Shown: positions 33,786 through 43,521, numbered from the stretch's first letter. The stretch is DNA of 55,994 nucleotides from an uncultured Clostridia bacterium (GCA_944377425.1 CALWEX010000064.1:1-55994); one strand, 5' to 3'. The notes: generated by a model from the letters alone, not told the origin. Numbers and translations: made by a program.

Positions 33786-36700
33786 ATGGGAACGGTCTTT
33801 ACTGAGGAGCAGAAAAAAGCTATATACACAAGAAATTCTGATATTATAGTTTCGGCATCAGCCGGAAGCGGTAAAACGGCCGTTCTTGTTGAGAGAATTA
33901 TAAGAATTATAACAGAAAATCAAACACCTGTTGATATTGATAACCTGCTTGTTGTAACTTTTACAAGCGCCGCAGCTTCTGAAATGCGTGAGAGAATATC
34001 AAAGGCACTTGCAAAAATTGTTGAAGAAGGTGCCGATGAGCATATTTCACGCCAGATAGCGCTTATTAATCATGCAGATATAACAACTATTCATTCTTTC
34101 TGTATGAAAACCGTGCGTGAAAATTACACAAAGCTTAATATAGACCCGGATTTTAGGATAGCTGACGAAAACGAATGCGAGATTATTAAAGGTACTGTTT
34201 TAGATGAGCTTTTTGAGGAAAAATACGGCAGTGAGAATAACGAAGGCTTTCTTAAGCTTGTAGAAACATTCGGCCAAAGCCTTTCAGACAGTGGATTAAA
34301 GGATATTGTGCTTTCTGTTCATTCATTTATACAAAGCATGCCTTTTCCGGAAAAATTTCTTGATGGTGCATGTGAAAAGTATGATTTTGACTTAGAAAAT
34401 GATTTTGGTCAAACTTTTTGGGGAGAGTATATAAAAAAGAGATGTGTATTTGAAGCTGACCAGTGCCTTAAATATATTGATAAAGCCCTTAATTTGGCCT
34501 ATAACGGCGGACCAGCTTCTTATGCAAAAGCCCTTTCGGCTGACCTAGAGAATATATCAATTATTAAAGAATATGCAGAAACTGATTTTAATAAATTAAG
34601 CAATTACCTTTCAGCTTTTTCATTTGGCTCAATAGGCCGAGCAGGAAAAAACGATGATAAAGCTTTGGCAGAAACAATTAAAAATTTAAGAGAAACAGTT
34701 AAAAAAAGCATAGGCGAATTAAAGGATAAATTCTTTTTTACAAGCTTAGAAAGTGAAATTAAAACTGTTTTAAAAACAGGCAGTGTTATAAATGAGCTGT
34801 GTATACTTGTTAAGGATTTTTCACAAAAGTACGCTGATGCAAAGCGTGAAAGAAACATAGCAGACTTTAACGATTTGGAGCATTTTGCACTTAAAATACT
34901 TATAGAAGAAAAGGACGGGGAATTTGTTCCATCACCAGAGGCGTTAAGCCTTCAAAAGAAATATTATGAGATTATGACTGATGAATATCAGGACAGCAAT
35001 CCTGTTCAGGAAATGATACTCTATGCTTTAAGCGGTAAAGGCCAAAAAGCAAATAACAGGTTTATGGTTGGCGATGTGAAGCAGAGTATATACCGTTTCC
35101 GTCAGGCAGAACCAGGAATATTTCTTGAAAAATACAATAGTTTTAAGGAAAGCGGAAATCAGATAAAAATAGATTTATTTCAAAATTTCAGAAGCCGCAA
35201 AGAAGTGCTTTATGCCACAAACTTTATATTCAGCCAGATTATGACTAAAGAAGCTGGGGAAATGGACTATACAGAAAAGTCATACCTTTACCCAGGAGCC
35301 AAATATCCTGAAAACAGCAATATGGCTGTTGAGGTTGATATTATAGAGAAAAATTCCGAAACAGATGACGAAGAGCTGGACGATATAACATCGGCTCAGG
35401 CTGAAATGAGTTTTGTATCTAAAAAAATTCGTGAGCTGATAGACAGCGGTTTTGAGGTTTATGATATTAAAAGCGAAACATCAAGACCTGTTAGATATTC
35501 TGATATAGCTATTATAACGCGAAAAATAAAAAACTGGGGGCAGGCGGCAAGAGATGCCCTTGATGAACAGATGATACCTTACTACATGGATAATGCCGAA
35601 AAATATTTTGAGCGTAAAGAAATTTCCGATGTATTAAGCCTTTTAAGCGTTATTGATAACTCTAAACAGGATATACCTCTTGCTGCAAGCCTTAAACTGC
35701 CGTATTATGGCGTTACTGACGATGAACTTTTAAAAATACGTATGGAGGGCGAGAGTCTTGATTTTTACGATGCTGTAAAAGAGTATGCTTCAAATGGAAG
35801 TGACGAAGGCTTAAAAGAAAAAATTCAAAAGTTTTTTAGCGATATAGACAAATGGAAAAAAGAAGCTCCTTTTGAATCTGTAGGCGATATAATTTGGGAT
35901 ATTTACAATGTAACAGGTCATTATGACTATGTTGGGGCATTAAAAGGCGGTGCTTTAAAACAGGCTAATTTAATAATGCTTATTGAAAAAGCCCATGAGC
36001 TTGAAAAAAACAATTTTAAAGGCCTGTTTAATTTTATAAGGTATATACAAAGGCTTCAAAGTACAGGTTCTGATTTTGGCGGAGCTAAAATAACAGGTGA
36101 TAAGGCAGAAGTAGTGAGAATAATGACAGTACATAAAAGCAAAGGTCTTGAATTTCCTGTTGTTTTCTTATGCGGAACAGGCGGAAGTTTTAATAAAAAT
36201 GATTTAACATCAAAAGTCCTCTTGCATACTAAGGCCGGAATTGTGTGCGACTATACCGATTTGGAAAAAAGGGCAGAGTATCCAGCTTTATCAAAAAATA
36301 TAGTTTCTGATATGCTTAAGCATGAAAGCGCTGCTGAGGAAATGAGAGTGCTTTATGTAGCTCTGACCCGTGCCAAAGAAAAGCTTTTTATAACAGGTAC
36401 TGTAAAGAACATAAGTCAGAAATGTGCTTTATGGTCTGTAAGTGCTTTAAACAGTGAGAGAAAATTACCGTATTACTCCATAGTTAAAGCGTCATCTTTT
36501 TTAGACTGGATATGCTCATGCCTAGTAAGACACAGATGCGGTGCTGTTTTAGGCGATTTTTGTTCAAATGTTGGAAATACAGACTTATTTAATGATAAAT
36601 CTGTTTGGGAAATTAATATTATACCTAAAAACAAAGCTGTTGAAAAATACGACATTTTCATTTCTGATTCAGAGGAAGAAAAAGAAACACTGAAAATAGA

Positions 36701-37391
36701 TATTGAAAATATATGCTCTATTAATGCGGAAAAAGAAAAATTTCCAGCAAATTTATATGTTTCCGAAGTTAAAAGAATAATGGAAAGTATGGAGTCGGAT
36801 TACAAAGACAGCAAGCTTTATAACTTAAATAGATTTGAAAAACCAGAGTTTTTAAGCCAAACAGAAGAAGTAACTCCTTCACGAAAAGGTACTGCGGTAC
36901 ATAGTGTGCTTGAAAACATGGACTTTAGTTTAAGTTATACAAAAGACGATATAAAAAACATTATTAGTACACTGGTTTCAAATGGCATAATTTCTGACAA
37001 AGAAGGAGAAAGCGTAAACATAAGCAGTATTTATGGCTTTACCCAAAGCGATTTGTATAAGCGCATATTAAAATCAGACTTGGTTTATAAAGAAAAACCT
37101 TTTGCCATGGAGCTAACGCCTTATGAAATTTTTGAGGATGAAAAATATGCCGGAAATACCGAAAAAATACTGGTTCATGGAATGATTGACTGTATTTTTA
37201 AGGAAAAGGACAAGTTTGTTTTGGTGGATTATAAATCAGACTATGTTCCATACGGGAAAGAAGAAGATTTGAAAAATAAGTATTCAGTACAGTTAAGGTT
37301 ATATAAATTAGCAGCACAAAAAGCTTTAAACTGTGAAATTAATGATGTTTATATTTTTTCATTGTATGCTTTAAAAGAAATTAAAATTTAA
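33786..37391 (+). CDS. addA: ATP-dependent helicase/nuclease subunit A
   Basis: 1,201-residue UvrD-like helicase with a C-terminal RecB-type nuclease, normally paired with AddB to process double-strand ends for RecA. Walker A SASAGSGKT (about 23-31), DEExxD-type motif MTDEYQDSN, VGDVKQSIYRFRQAEP, IMTVHKSKGLEFPVVFLCG, MRVLYVALTRAKEKL; nuclease motifs GTAVHSVLENMDF, LVDYKSDYV (Asp and Lys of the catalytic site) and VQLRLYKLA near the C terminus. All helicase and nuclease motifs look intact. ATG start. The partner addB is not within the window. Confidence 0.95.
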   Translation: MGTVFTEEQKKAIYTRNSDIIVSASAGSGKTAVLVERIIRIITENQTPVDIDNLLVVTFTSAAASEMRERISKALAKIVEEGADEHISRQIALINHADITTIHSFCMKTVRENYTKLNIDPDFRIADENECEIIKGTVLDELFEEKYGSENNEGFLKLVETFGQSLSDSGLKDIVLSVHSFIQSMPFPEKFLDGACEKYDFDLENDFGQTFWGEYIKKRCVFEADQCLKYIDKALNLAYNGGPASYAKALSADLENISIIKEYAETDFNKLSNYLSAFSFGSIGRAGKNDDKALAETIKNLRETVKKSIGELKDKFFFTSLESEIKTVLKTGSVINELCILVKDFSQKYADAKRERNIADFNDLEHFALKILIEEKDGEFVPSPEALSLQKKYYEIMTDEYQDSNPVQEMILYALSGKGQKANNRFMVGDVKQSIYRFRQAEPGIFLEKYNSFKESGNQIKIDLFQNFRSRKEVLYATNFIFSQIMTKEAGEMDYTEKSYLYPGAKYPENSNMAVEVDIIEKNSETDDEELDDITSAQAEMSFVSKKIRELIDSGFEVYDIKSETSRPVRYSDIAIITRKIKNWGQAARDALDEQMIPYYMDNAEKYFERKEISDVLSLLSVIDNSKQDIPLAASLKLPYYGVTDDELLKIRMEGESLDFYDAVKEYASNGSDEGLKEKIQKFFSDIDKWKKEAPFESVGDIIWDIYNVTGHYDYVGALKGGALKQANLIMLIEKAHELEKNNFKGLFNFIRYIQRLQSTGSDFGGAKITGDKAEVVRIMTVHKSKGLEFPVVFLCGTGGSFNKNDLTSKVLLHTKAGIVCDYTDLEKRAEYPALSKNIVSDMLKHESAAEEMRVLYVALTRAKEKLFITGTVKNISQKCALWSVSALNSERKLPYYSIVKASSFLDWICSCLVRHRCGAVLGDFCSNVGNTDLFNDKSVWEINIIPKNKAVEKYDIFISDSEEEKETLKIDIENICSINAEKEKFPANLYVSEVKRIMESMESDYKDSKLYNLNRFEKPEFLSQTEEVTPSRKGTAVHSVLENMDFSLSYTKDDIKNIISTLVSNGIISDKEGESVNISSIYGFTQSDLYKRILKSDLVYKEKPFAMELTPYEIFEDEKYAGNTEKILVHGMIDCIFKEKDKFVLVDYKSDYVPYGKEEDLKNKYSVQLRLYKLAAQKALNCEINDVYIFSLYALKEIKI

Positions 37392-37397
37392 TTTATA

Positions 37398-37441
37398 AAC
37401 GCCGCTTTTAAGCTGAAAGGCTTTTAAGGGGCGTTTTTTTA
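37398..37441 (+). terminator. Terminator after addA
   Basis: AACGCC (37398-37403) with GGCGTT (37430-37435), a long interior with partly pairing CTTTTAAG copies, then seven T. Confidence 0.65.
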
Positions 37442-37508
37442 CAGTATAAAAAAAGGTTAATGTTAAATACTAAATCTGCCGCAGACAGTTTTAAGGGAGG
37501 TTTTTTGT

Positions 37509-37676
37509 ATGAATAAATTTATGTCAGGTCTTGTAATGGGTTCAGCTATAGCGGCGGCAGGCTATACTTTAATGTGTATGAGTAATTCAGACAGAAAAAA
37601 AGTAATGCGCAAAGGCAAAAAATTAATGAACAAGGCTGAAGATGTAATAGACGATTTTACTCAGGATATGTGGTAA
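37509..37676 (+). CDS. Small membrane-anchored protein (55 residues)
   Basis: Short gene with a strong AAGGGAGG site before ATG 37509. The product begins MNKFMSGLVMGSAIAAAGYTL, a Gly/Ala-rich membrane helix (residues about 5-24), followed by a charged amphipathic tail (DRKKVMRKGKKLMNKAEDVIDDF). This layout resembles YtxH-like small envelope proteins, but it is too short to assign. It follows the addA terminator by about 65 bp and precedes the large SLH protein; expression seems independent. Confidence 0.7.
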   Translation: MNKFMSGLVMGSAIAAAGYTLMCMSNSDRKKVMRKGKKLMNKAEDVIDDFTQDMW

Positions 37677-37868
37677 TTATTTAAAACTTCAATAAATTTA
37701 AGCTATATTTATTAAATGTATTTAAGTAATTGCTAAGCTTAATACTATTGTCTGCGGTTTATGAAATTAATATTATTTTATATCATAAAGCTGTTATTTT
37801 TTTACTATATATGATAAAATTTAACTAAATAGATTTTTGTTTATTTGTATTTTAAGGAGGGATAAATT

Positions 37869-40220
37869 ATGAAAAGAAAAGCAGTATCATTATTGGCTAT
37901 GGCGTTATGTGCGTCTATGGCAGTTCCTGTAATGGCTGAAATTAAGTTTTCTGACGCTAACGATGTGCCTTGGGAAACTGCAAAGGTATATATATCACAG
38001 GCAGCAGAATTAGGCTTAATGGTAGGTCAGGAGAACTCCGACGGTACATATTTATTCAGAGCAAAAGATAAAGTTACATTTTTTGAAACAGAACAAATGG
38101 CTTATAACCTTTTAAAATCTGCAAAAGAGGCAGAGCCTTCTGATGAAGTTACAGAAAAGTGGAAAAAAACAATGGCATCATATAATGTCCCTCAATGGGC
38201 TTACGAGGCTACAGCATACTGCCTTGAAAACAAAATTGTTCTTGAGGACGAGCTTTCTAATTTTTCTACCTCATCAGCTGATGTTTATGCCACAAGAGAA
38301 GACGTGGCTGTTGTATTCGGCAGGGTATTGGAAAAAGTAAACGGCAAAAAAGAAACAACTGAAGTTTCATTTAAAGATAAAGACAAAATAGACGATGATG
38401 CTATTGAATATGTTGCCCTTTTAGCAGATAATAAAATACTTATGGGCGATGATAATTCCAACTTTAACCCAGGTAATTATATTAACCGTGCCGAGATGGC
38501 TGTTATTGTAACTAAAACATATAATGTTATTAATGGAAAAACTGCTGATGACGGAATGGAAACTGTTACGGGAACAGTTATGGGTATTTCAGAAAATGGC
38601 GGAAAAAAGACAATAACAGTTAAAAGTGATGATTCAGGAGCAACTAATGTTTTCAGTGGTGATAAAGATACACCAGCATCATCAAACGGCAAGGATTACA
38701 GCTTTACGAATATAGAAAACGGCGATAAAGTAACAGTTGTAGCTAAAGACGAAGAAGTGCTTTTAGCTGTTGTAACTAAAGGCTCAGGGACTAAAGAAAG
38801 TGAAAAAACAGGCGAAGTTTCAGGCAGTCTTGTTAATATCCTTTCTGACAAAGTTATAGTTGAGCTTGAAAGTGGTGCTATAAATGAATATAAACTTGCT
38901 TCACAGGCACTTATAACTTTAAACGCAAAACCAGTATCCTATAAAGATGTTTCAAAAGTTGTAGAAAACGGTGTTAAGTGCGATGTTGCAGTAACTTTAA
39001 ACAGCAGTGGTCTTGCTGAAAATATAGCAGTTATAGGTGAAGAAAATACAGTTGTAGGCAAAATAACTGACATTGATGACCATGATATGACAATTAAAAG
39101 AGATGGTGGTAATGAAAAGGTTTACAACTGGGATAATGAGTGCAAGTTCTATTTTGAAGGCGAAAAGAAAAATATAGCTGAACTTAGTGATTTATTTGAT
39201 GATTATGGTTCCCTTAATGTAACTGCTGAATTAACTGATGATGGAGAGCTTCTTTATGTTATGGCTACATTAAATTCTGAAGGCGGAACTGTAAGCGGTG
39301 CCATTAAAAATGTAACGAATGAAAAAGTTGTATTTTTTAATGAAGACGGAAGTACAGAAAGCTATACTCTTGCAGAAGGAGTATATGTTTTAGTTGACGG
39401 AGAGGAAAGTACTGTTTCTAAAGTTACAAGACTTTTGGACGATGAGGATGTAGGCCTTACAGGCAAAGTAGTTCTTAACAAACAGAAACAGGTTACAAAG
39501 CTTGAAGTTGAGGTTATAGATAATCTTTACGGCAAAATATCCAGTCTTTCGGAGTACTACATTGAAATAACTACTCAAGCTGGTGTTACTAAAAAATACG
39601 CCTTAGCTGAAGATGTTGATGTTAAGTTTGGTACAGGCGGTGTAGAGAGCCTTGAGGATTTAAAGAGTATTTATCAGAAAGACGTAACAGAAGTTAAACT
39701 TTCTTTAAACAGAGATGATGAAGTAAGTAAAATAACAGTTTACGTTGACTTTGATGATTATGATGTAGTTACCGGAACACTTAAAAATGTTGAAAAAGAC
39801 CAGTTTGATATAAGGTACGATACTATAGAATATTCTGATAAATCCGAAATTACAATTAACGGTGAAAAAGCAACTGCTGCTGATATTTATAAACACATTC
39901 AAAATGGAGAAGTATTAAAAGCTGATGTAGTTGTAGTTGACGGTTTTGCAAACATTATAACAGCTAATGTTGCAGAGGCAGAAGGCAAGGTTGTAGATAT
40001 TAGAAATGGTATAATATCAGTTCAGGGCAAGACTGAGACTAAGGACTATAATATTTTGGATGAAGAGGACGATATCAGAATACGTATTGACGGTACAAGC
40101 CAGGAATATACATTCAGAGAGTTCTACAGCCTGTATTATCTTTACGAAAACGACTATAATGTAATAGTTGAGTTTAATGACGAACACGTTATAGACAGAA
40201 TTTACGCTGAAACAATTTAA
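37869..40220 (+). CDS. SLH-domain surface protein with repeated C-terminal beta modules
   Basis: 783 residues. Signal peptide 1-23 (cleavage at VMA-EI). Three SLH-type units fill about 25-220: ISQAAELGLMVGQ, VPQWAYEATAYCLENKIV, and IEYVALLADNKILMGDDNSNFNPGNYINRAEMAVIV, the last most typical. The remaining 560 residues consist of about six related units of 80-90 residues, each with a strand pattern like VTGTVMGIS, GKITDIDDHDMTIK, GAIKNVTNEKVVFF, GKISSLSEYYIEI, GTLKNVEKDQFDI, GKVVDIRNGIISV. Likely anchored to the cell wall polymer as an S-layer or S-layer-associated protein. Start ATG with AAGGAGGG. Acidic composition (many Asp/Glu). No catalytic motif seen. Confidence 0.85.
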   Translation: MKRKAVSLLAMALCASMAVPVMAEIKFSDANDVPWETAKVYISQAAELGLMVGQENSDGTYLFRAKDKVTFFETEQMAYNLLKSAKEAEPSDEVTEKWKKTMASYNVPQWAYEATAYCLENKIVLEDELSNFSTSSADVYATREDVAVVFGRVLEKVNGKKETTEVSFKDKDKIDDDAIEYVALLADNKILMGDDNSNFNPGNYINRAEMAVIVTKTYNVINGKTADDGMETVTGTVMGISENGGKKTITVKSDDSGATNVFSGDKDTPASSNGKDYSFTNIENGDKVTVVAKDEEVLLAVVTKGSGTKESEKTGEVSGSLVNILSDKVIVELESGAINEYKLASQALITLNAKPVSYKDVSKVVENGVKCDVAVTLNSSGLAENIAVIGEENTVVGKITDIDDHDMTIKRDGGNEKVYNWDNECKFYFEGEKKNIAELSDLFDDYGSLNVTAELTDDGELLYVMATLNSEGGTVSGAIKNVTNEKVVFFNEDGSTESYTLAEGVYVLVDGEESTVSKVTRLLDDEDVGLTGKVVLNKQKQVTKLEVEVIDNLYGKISSLSEYYIEITTQAGVTKKYALAEDVDVKFGTGGVESLEDLKSIYQKDVTEVKLSLNRDDEVSKITVYVDFDDYDVVTGTLKNVEKDQFDIRYDTIEYSDKSEITINGEKATAADIYKHIQNGEVLKADVVVVDGFANIITANVAEAEGKVVDIRNGIISVQGKTETKDYNILDEEDDIRIRIDGTSQEYTFREFYSLYYLYENDYNVIVEFNDEHVIDRIYAETI

Positions 40221-40232
40221 CACTATGTTTTT

Positions 40233-40263
40233 AAAGCGCCGTTTTAAAGCGGCGCTTTTTATA
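40233..40263 (+). terminator. Terminator after the SLH protein gene
   Basis: Perfect 9-bp stem AAAGCGCCG (40233-40241) with CGGCGCTTT (40250-40258), T-run. Confidence 0.9.
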
Positions 40264-40350
40264 TGTTTAGTTAATTTGGCCTTGCTAAAAGGCAATTTAA
40301 AATTTATAATATATGCTGACTATATTTTAATTGTTGAGGAGAAATGAAAA

Positions 40351-41223
40351 ATGAGATATGAAGGAGCAGTTTACAGACCGCCAAGTGAGGCGGGTAGCCT
40401 TATAATACAGCTTACTATAGGATGTGCAAGAAATAAATGTACTTTCTGTGCAATGTTTAAAGATAAACAGTTCAGAGTAAGAAAACTGGATGAGGTTGTA
40501 GCAGACTTAATTGACGCTAGACAGTATTACCGCGATTATAAAGTAAGAAGAATTTTCCTTGCTGACGGTGATGCACTTATAGTTAAAACAGATGATTTGC
40601 TTTATATTCTTGATAAAATACATGAGCTTTATCCTGAGTGCGAAAGAATTTCGGCTTATGGTGCGCCAGCAGATGTAAACATGAAAACAGATGAGGAGCT
40701 TGCCAAGCTTAAAGCCGCTGGCCTTGATATGATTTATATGGGTGCCGAAAGTGGTGACGACATTGTTTTAAGAGATGTTAAAAAAGGCGTTACATCTGAA
40801 GAAATAGCTACAGCTGGCTTAAAGCTTAAAAAAGCCGGAATGATAGTTTCTATTACACTTATTTCTGGTCTTGGCGGAAAAGAAAGACTTAAAGAGCATA
40901 CCATAAATTCAGCAAAGCTTATAAGCATTATAAAACCTGAATATGTAGGTTTCCTTACACTTATGGTAGAGCCTGGAACGGAGCTTTATAACGATTATCA
41001 GGCTGGAAAGTTCCAGCTTTTGGGTCCAGTTGAGGTAATGCAGGAGCTTAAAATATTTATAGAAAACGTTGACTCAGAGGGCACAGTATTCAGAGCTAAC
41101 CATGCATCAAACTATGTGCCATTAAAAGGTACTTTTAATAAAGACAACAAAAAAATGCTTGAACAGATAGAAAAAGCTGAAAAGGCTGGCGTATTTAGAC
41201 CAGAAATTTACAGAGGTATTTAA
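40351..41223 (+). CDS. Radical SAM protein of unknown substrate
   Basis: 290 residues. The 4Fe-4S site is GCARNKCTFCAMF near residues 27-39, spacing CX4CX2C, one residue longer than the classical CX3CX2C. Downstream, FLADGDALIV, YMGAESGDDIVLRDVKKG, ITLISGLGG and FLTLMVEPGTELYNDY match the AdoMet-binding TIM barrel of Elp3/MiaB-like families. There is no B12-binding or SPASM extension. Similar stand-alone proteins are common in Clostridia without known reaction. ATG start with GAGGAG. The following membrane protein gene is 41 bp away. Confidence 0.85.
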   Translation: MRYEGAVYRPPSEAGSLIIQLTIGCARNKCTFCAMFKDKQFRVRKLDEVVADLIDARQYYRDYKVRRIFLADGDALIVKTDDLLYILDKIHELYPECERISAYGAPADVNMKTDEELAKLKAAGLDMIYMGAESGDDIVLRDVKKGVTSEEIATAGLKLKKAGMIVSITLISGLGGKERLKEHTINSAKLISIIKPEYVGFLTLMVEPGTELYNDYQAGKFQLLGPVEVMQELKIFIENVDSEGTVFRANHASNYVPLKGTFNKDNKKMLEQIEKAEKAGVFRPEIYRGI

Positions 41224-41264
41224 TTAGTTTAAATATTAAATAGTTTAAAAATCGGAGGCTGAAA

Positions 41265-42104
41265 ATGGCGTTTTTAGGGTTAATTTCAATTATACTTAGT
41301 TTTTACGCTGTTTTCAGCGCTTCTTTTACTGGAAGAAAAAAATATATTTTTATACTCTTTTGGACACTTCCTATTATAGGAATGTCTTATATTAATACTA
41401 ATAAAACAAACATTAATGGAATAGTAGTATTAATAAGCTTTGTAATGACTTTTTTAACCGTGTTTTCTCTTTTTAATACGGCTTTGTGGTATGTGCCGCC
41501 TAAAAATAAAATTAAAATAAGCCAAATAGCAGTTTTTTTTATAAACAGTGTTATATTTGTATATTATTTTTATCAGTGCTTAGCAAAAGGATATATAGTT
41601 TTTTTCGCAAAGGATTTCTTACATAAAAACGCTTTTGCTATTGCTTTGATATTAGCTGTTTTTTGTGCTTGGATTTCTGTTTCTGTAATATTTACCGCTT
41701 TTGATAGGTATTTTTCTCAAAATCAAAAATTTATTATAATTAAGTGTTCGCCTGTCAGAAAAAATGGTATAATAAAAATACGTGGAATAAAAGGAGTACA
41801 AAACGGCGTTGATTATTTTTTTAATGCCGATAAAAGAGCTTTTTTCCTTTTGAGAAACGAAAAGCGAATTGTAACAGATGTTAAAAAAGGCGTGTTGGGT
41901 GGTATGTATGTTTCGCCTAATGTGCTATTTAAAGAAAGCGGAAGACGCAAAAAAAGAATAACAAAACGCCTTGCAAAACGCGCTGGTATAATAGTTTTAT
42001 TTGTACTTCTCATTTTACTGCTTATTTTGCGTATAAATATGAATATGGATTTTGGCTCGGTTATTGTTGAGGTATTAAAAATAGTAACCGGTCTAAAAAG
42101 ATAG
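41265..42104 (+). CDS. Uncharacterised membrane protein
   Basis: 279 residues, not recognised. Four hydrophobic helices in the first half (about 1-20, 28-45, 52-72, 85-105, 122-148 as candidates), then a soluble segment of about 80 residues (IIKCSPVRKNGIIKIRGIKGVQNGVDYFFNADKRAFFLLR) and a C-terminal basic stretch followed by one more helix (about 238-256). ATG start with GGAGG. It is 17 bp upstream of the SHOCT-like gene and probably in one operon with it and lepB. Confidence 0.75.
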   Translation: MAFLGLISIILSFYAVFSASFTGRKKYIFILFWTLPIIGMSYINTNKTNINGIVVLISFVMTFLTVFSLFNTALWYVPPKNKIKISQIAVFFINSVIFVYYFYQCLAKGYIVFFAKDFLHKNAFAIALILAVFCAWISVSVIFTAFDRYFSQNQKFIIIKCSPVRKNGIIKIRGIKGVQNGVDYFFNADKRAFFLLRNEKRIVTDVKKGVLGGMYVSPNVLFKESGRRKKRITKRLAKRAGIIVLFVLLILLLILRINMNMDFGSVIVEVLKIVTGLKR

Positions 42105-42121
42105 ATACAGGAGGGATATAT

Positions 42122-42547
42122 ATGAAAGAAGAAAGACTTGCGGTTTTATCTATGGTTGAAAAAGGTATAATTACGGTTGATGAAGCTGAGAGGCTTCTTA
42201 AGGCTATGAATGAAACGGCTGTTAATGATAAAGTAGAGTCTGTTTTATCTAAAGCAAGCGGCAACATAAGCTCTTTTGCTAAAATAGCTGCTGAAAAAGC
42301 AGAAAAAATGATTGATGATGCTAAACCTGTTGTTAAAAAGGCTGTTGACGATACTGCACCTAAAATGAAAAAGTTTTCTGAAAGAGCTACAGAATTAACT
42401 AATAAATTTGTTAGCAAAAAGAAAAACTCTGATAGCGAAAATGAGGTAAGCGACGATGATTTTGAAAAAGGCGTTAACATTATGCCAATTTCAGAAATAG
42501 TAAGCGACAACGCAGAGGAAACTGACAATAAGGAAGAAAAGGAATAA
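42122..42547 (+). CDS. SHOCT-like domain protein, YvlB/LiaX N-terminal type
   Basis: 141 residues. The first 35 (LAVLSMVEKGIITVDEAERLLKAM) form the short helical hairpin found at the N terminus of YvlB/LiaX and related envelope-stress proteins. The rest is a long amphipathic helix rich in Lys/Ala/Glu followed by an acidic tail (DNAEETDNKEEKE); no membrane segment. ATG start after AGGAGGG. It lies between the membrane protein and lepB, which fits a membrane-associated accessory role; function unknown. Confidence 0.75.
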   Translation: MKEERLAVLSMVEKGIITVDEAERLLKAMNETAVNDKVESVLSKASGNISSFAKIAAEKAEKMIDDAKPVVKKAVDDTAPKMKKFSERATELTNKFVSKKKNSDSENEVSDDDFEKGVNIMPISEIVSDNAEETDNKEEKE

Positions 42548-42557
42548 TTTCGGTACT

Positions 42558-43106
42558 ATGAGTGACAATAAAGAACAAAAACAAAAAGGCGGAGCAGGGC
42601 GCGAAATTTTGAGCTGGATAAAAACAATAGTTCTCGCTGTGCTTATAGCCATTGCAATTAATTCGTTTGTAATAGTAAACGCTACAGTTCCTACCGGTTC
42701 TATGGAAAATACCATAATGCCGGGCGACAGGATTATAGCATTAAGGCTGACATATTATTTTTCTCATCCCGAAAGAGGAGATATAGCTGTATTTAAGTAT
42801 CCTGATGATGAGTCTATTCTTTATGTAAAAAGAGTCATTGGTCTTCCAGGCGAAACAGTTGAAATTCGCGATGGAAAGGTATATATAAATGGTTCTGAAG
42901 AGCCGCTTAACGATGACTTTGTTAAAGAAACACCTGTAGGAGATTACGGGCCTTATGAGGTGCCGGAAGGTTGTTATTTTATGATGGGTGATAACAGAAA
43001 TGATTCTCTTGACTCAAGATTTTGGGTAAATAAATATGTAGAAGAAGATAAAATTCTTGGAAAAGTATATTTTAAATATTATAAAGGTTTTGAGTTTTTA
43101 GACTAA
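42558..43106 (+). CDS. lepB: Signal peptidase I
   Basis: 182 residues, the short Gram-positive type. One N-terminal membrane helix (about 14-36), catalytic Ser48 in VPTGSMENTI and Lys91 in YVKRVIGLPGE; RGDIAVFKYP, GCYFMMGDNRNDSLDSRFW and ILGKVYF are the remaining boxes. Removes signal peptides of exported proteins, including the secreted ones in this window. ATG start 10 bp after the SHOCT-like gene; no clear strong ribosome-binding site, so coupling is likely. Confidence 0.96.
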   Translation: MSDNKEQKQKGGAGREILSWIKTIVLAVLIAIAINSFVIVNATVPTGSMENTIMPGDRIIALRLTYYFSHPERGDIAVFKYPDDESILYVKRVIGLPGETVEIRDGKVYINGSEEPLNDDFVKETPVGDYGPYEVPEGCYFMMGDNRNDSLDSRFWVNKYVEEDKILGKVYFKYYKGFEFLD

Positions 43107-43148
43107 AAAACTGCCGCAGGCAATATAAGCCTGTCAGCAGTTTTTTGC
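43105..43148. terminator. Bidirectional terminator between lepB and the minus-strand gene
   Basis: AAAAAACTGC (43105-43114) pairs with GCAGTTTTTT (43137-43146), with an inner CAGG/CCTG stem. A/T tracts on both sides let it serve both converging genes. Confidence 0.85.
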
Positions 43149-43150
43149 TT

Positions 43151-43429
43151 TTAAAATAAGTCTTTGTGCTGGTTTTTAGGACCGAAAATGCGCTCGTCTA
43201 AGTCGCAGTCAACTTCTTTGTTGCGGTTGAATATAGATTTTCGTTTTGGTTTATCCCAAGTGAAAGATTTATTGTTCTTTTGTGAGTAAGTTTGTTTTCC
43301 GTATTGATATTTTTTTGCATCTGGTTTATTTTTTACAAATTTAATAACCATTAAAACTAAAACAACAATAACTGCTGCTTTTATCAATGTAGTGAATAAC
43401 TGTACTATTCCAAAAATCGCAAATGACAT
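43151..43429 (-). CDS. Small membrane protein, function unknown
   Basis: 92 residues from ATG 43429 (frame open to GTG 43444; an AGGCGGTGG tract overlaps that codon and serves the ATG better). One hydrophobic helix at about 5-35 (FGIVQLFTTLIKAAVIVVLVLMVIKFV), then a basic, Asn/Lys-rich cytoplasmic tail with DERIFGPKNQHKD at the end. Not recognised. Divergent from the DUF896 gene. Confidence 0.65.
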   Translation of the reverse strand: MSFAIFGIVQLFTTLIKAAVIVVLVLMVIKFVKNKPDAKKYQYGKQTYSQKNNKSFTWDKPKRKSIFNRNKEVDCDLDERIFGPKNQHKDLF

Positions 43430-43521
43430 GTCTATTAAAACCACCGCCTTTTAGTTTTATATAACTATTATAAGCTTAAATATGTAATTTTTAAAGTAAA
43501 ATATATAAGGAGGAATAGTCC

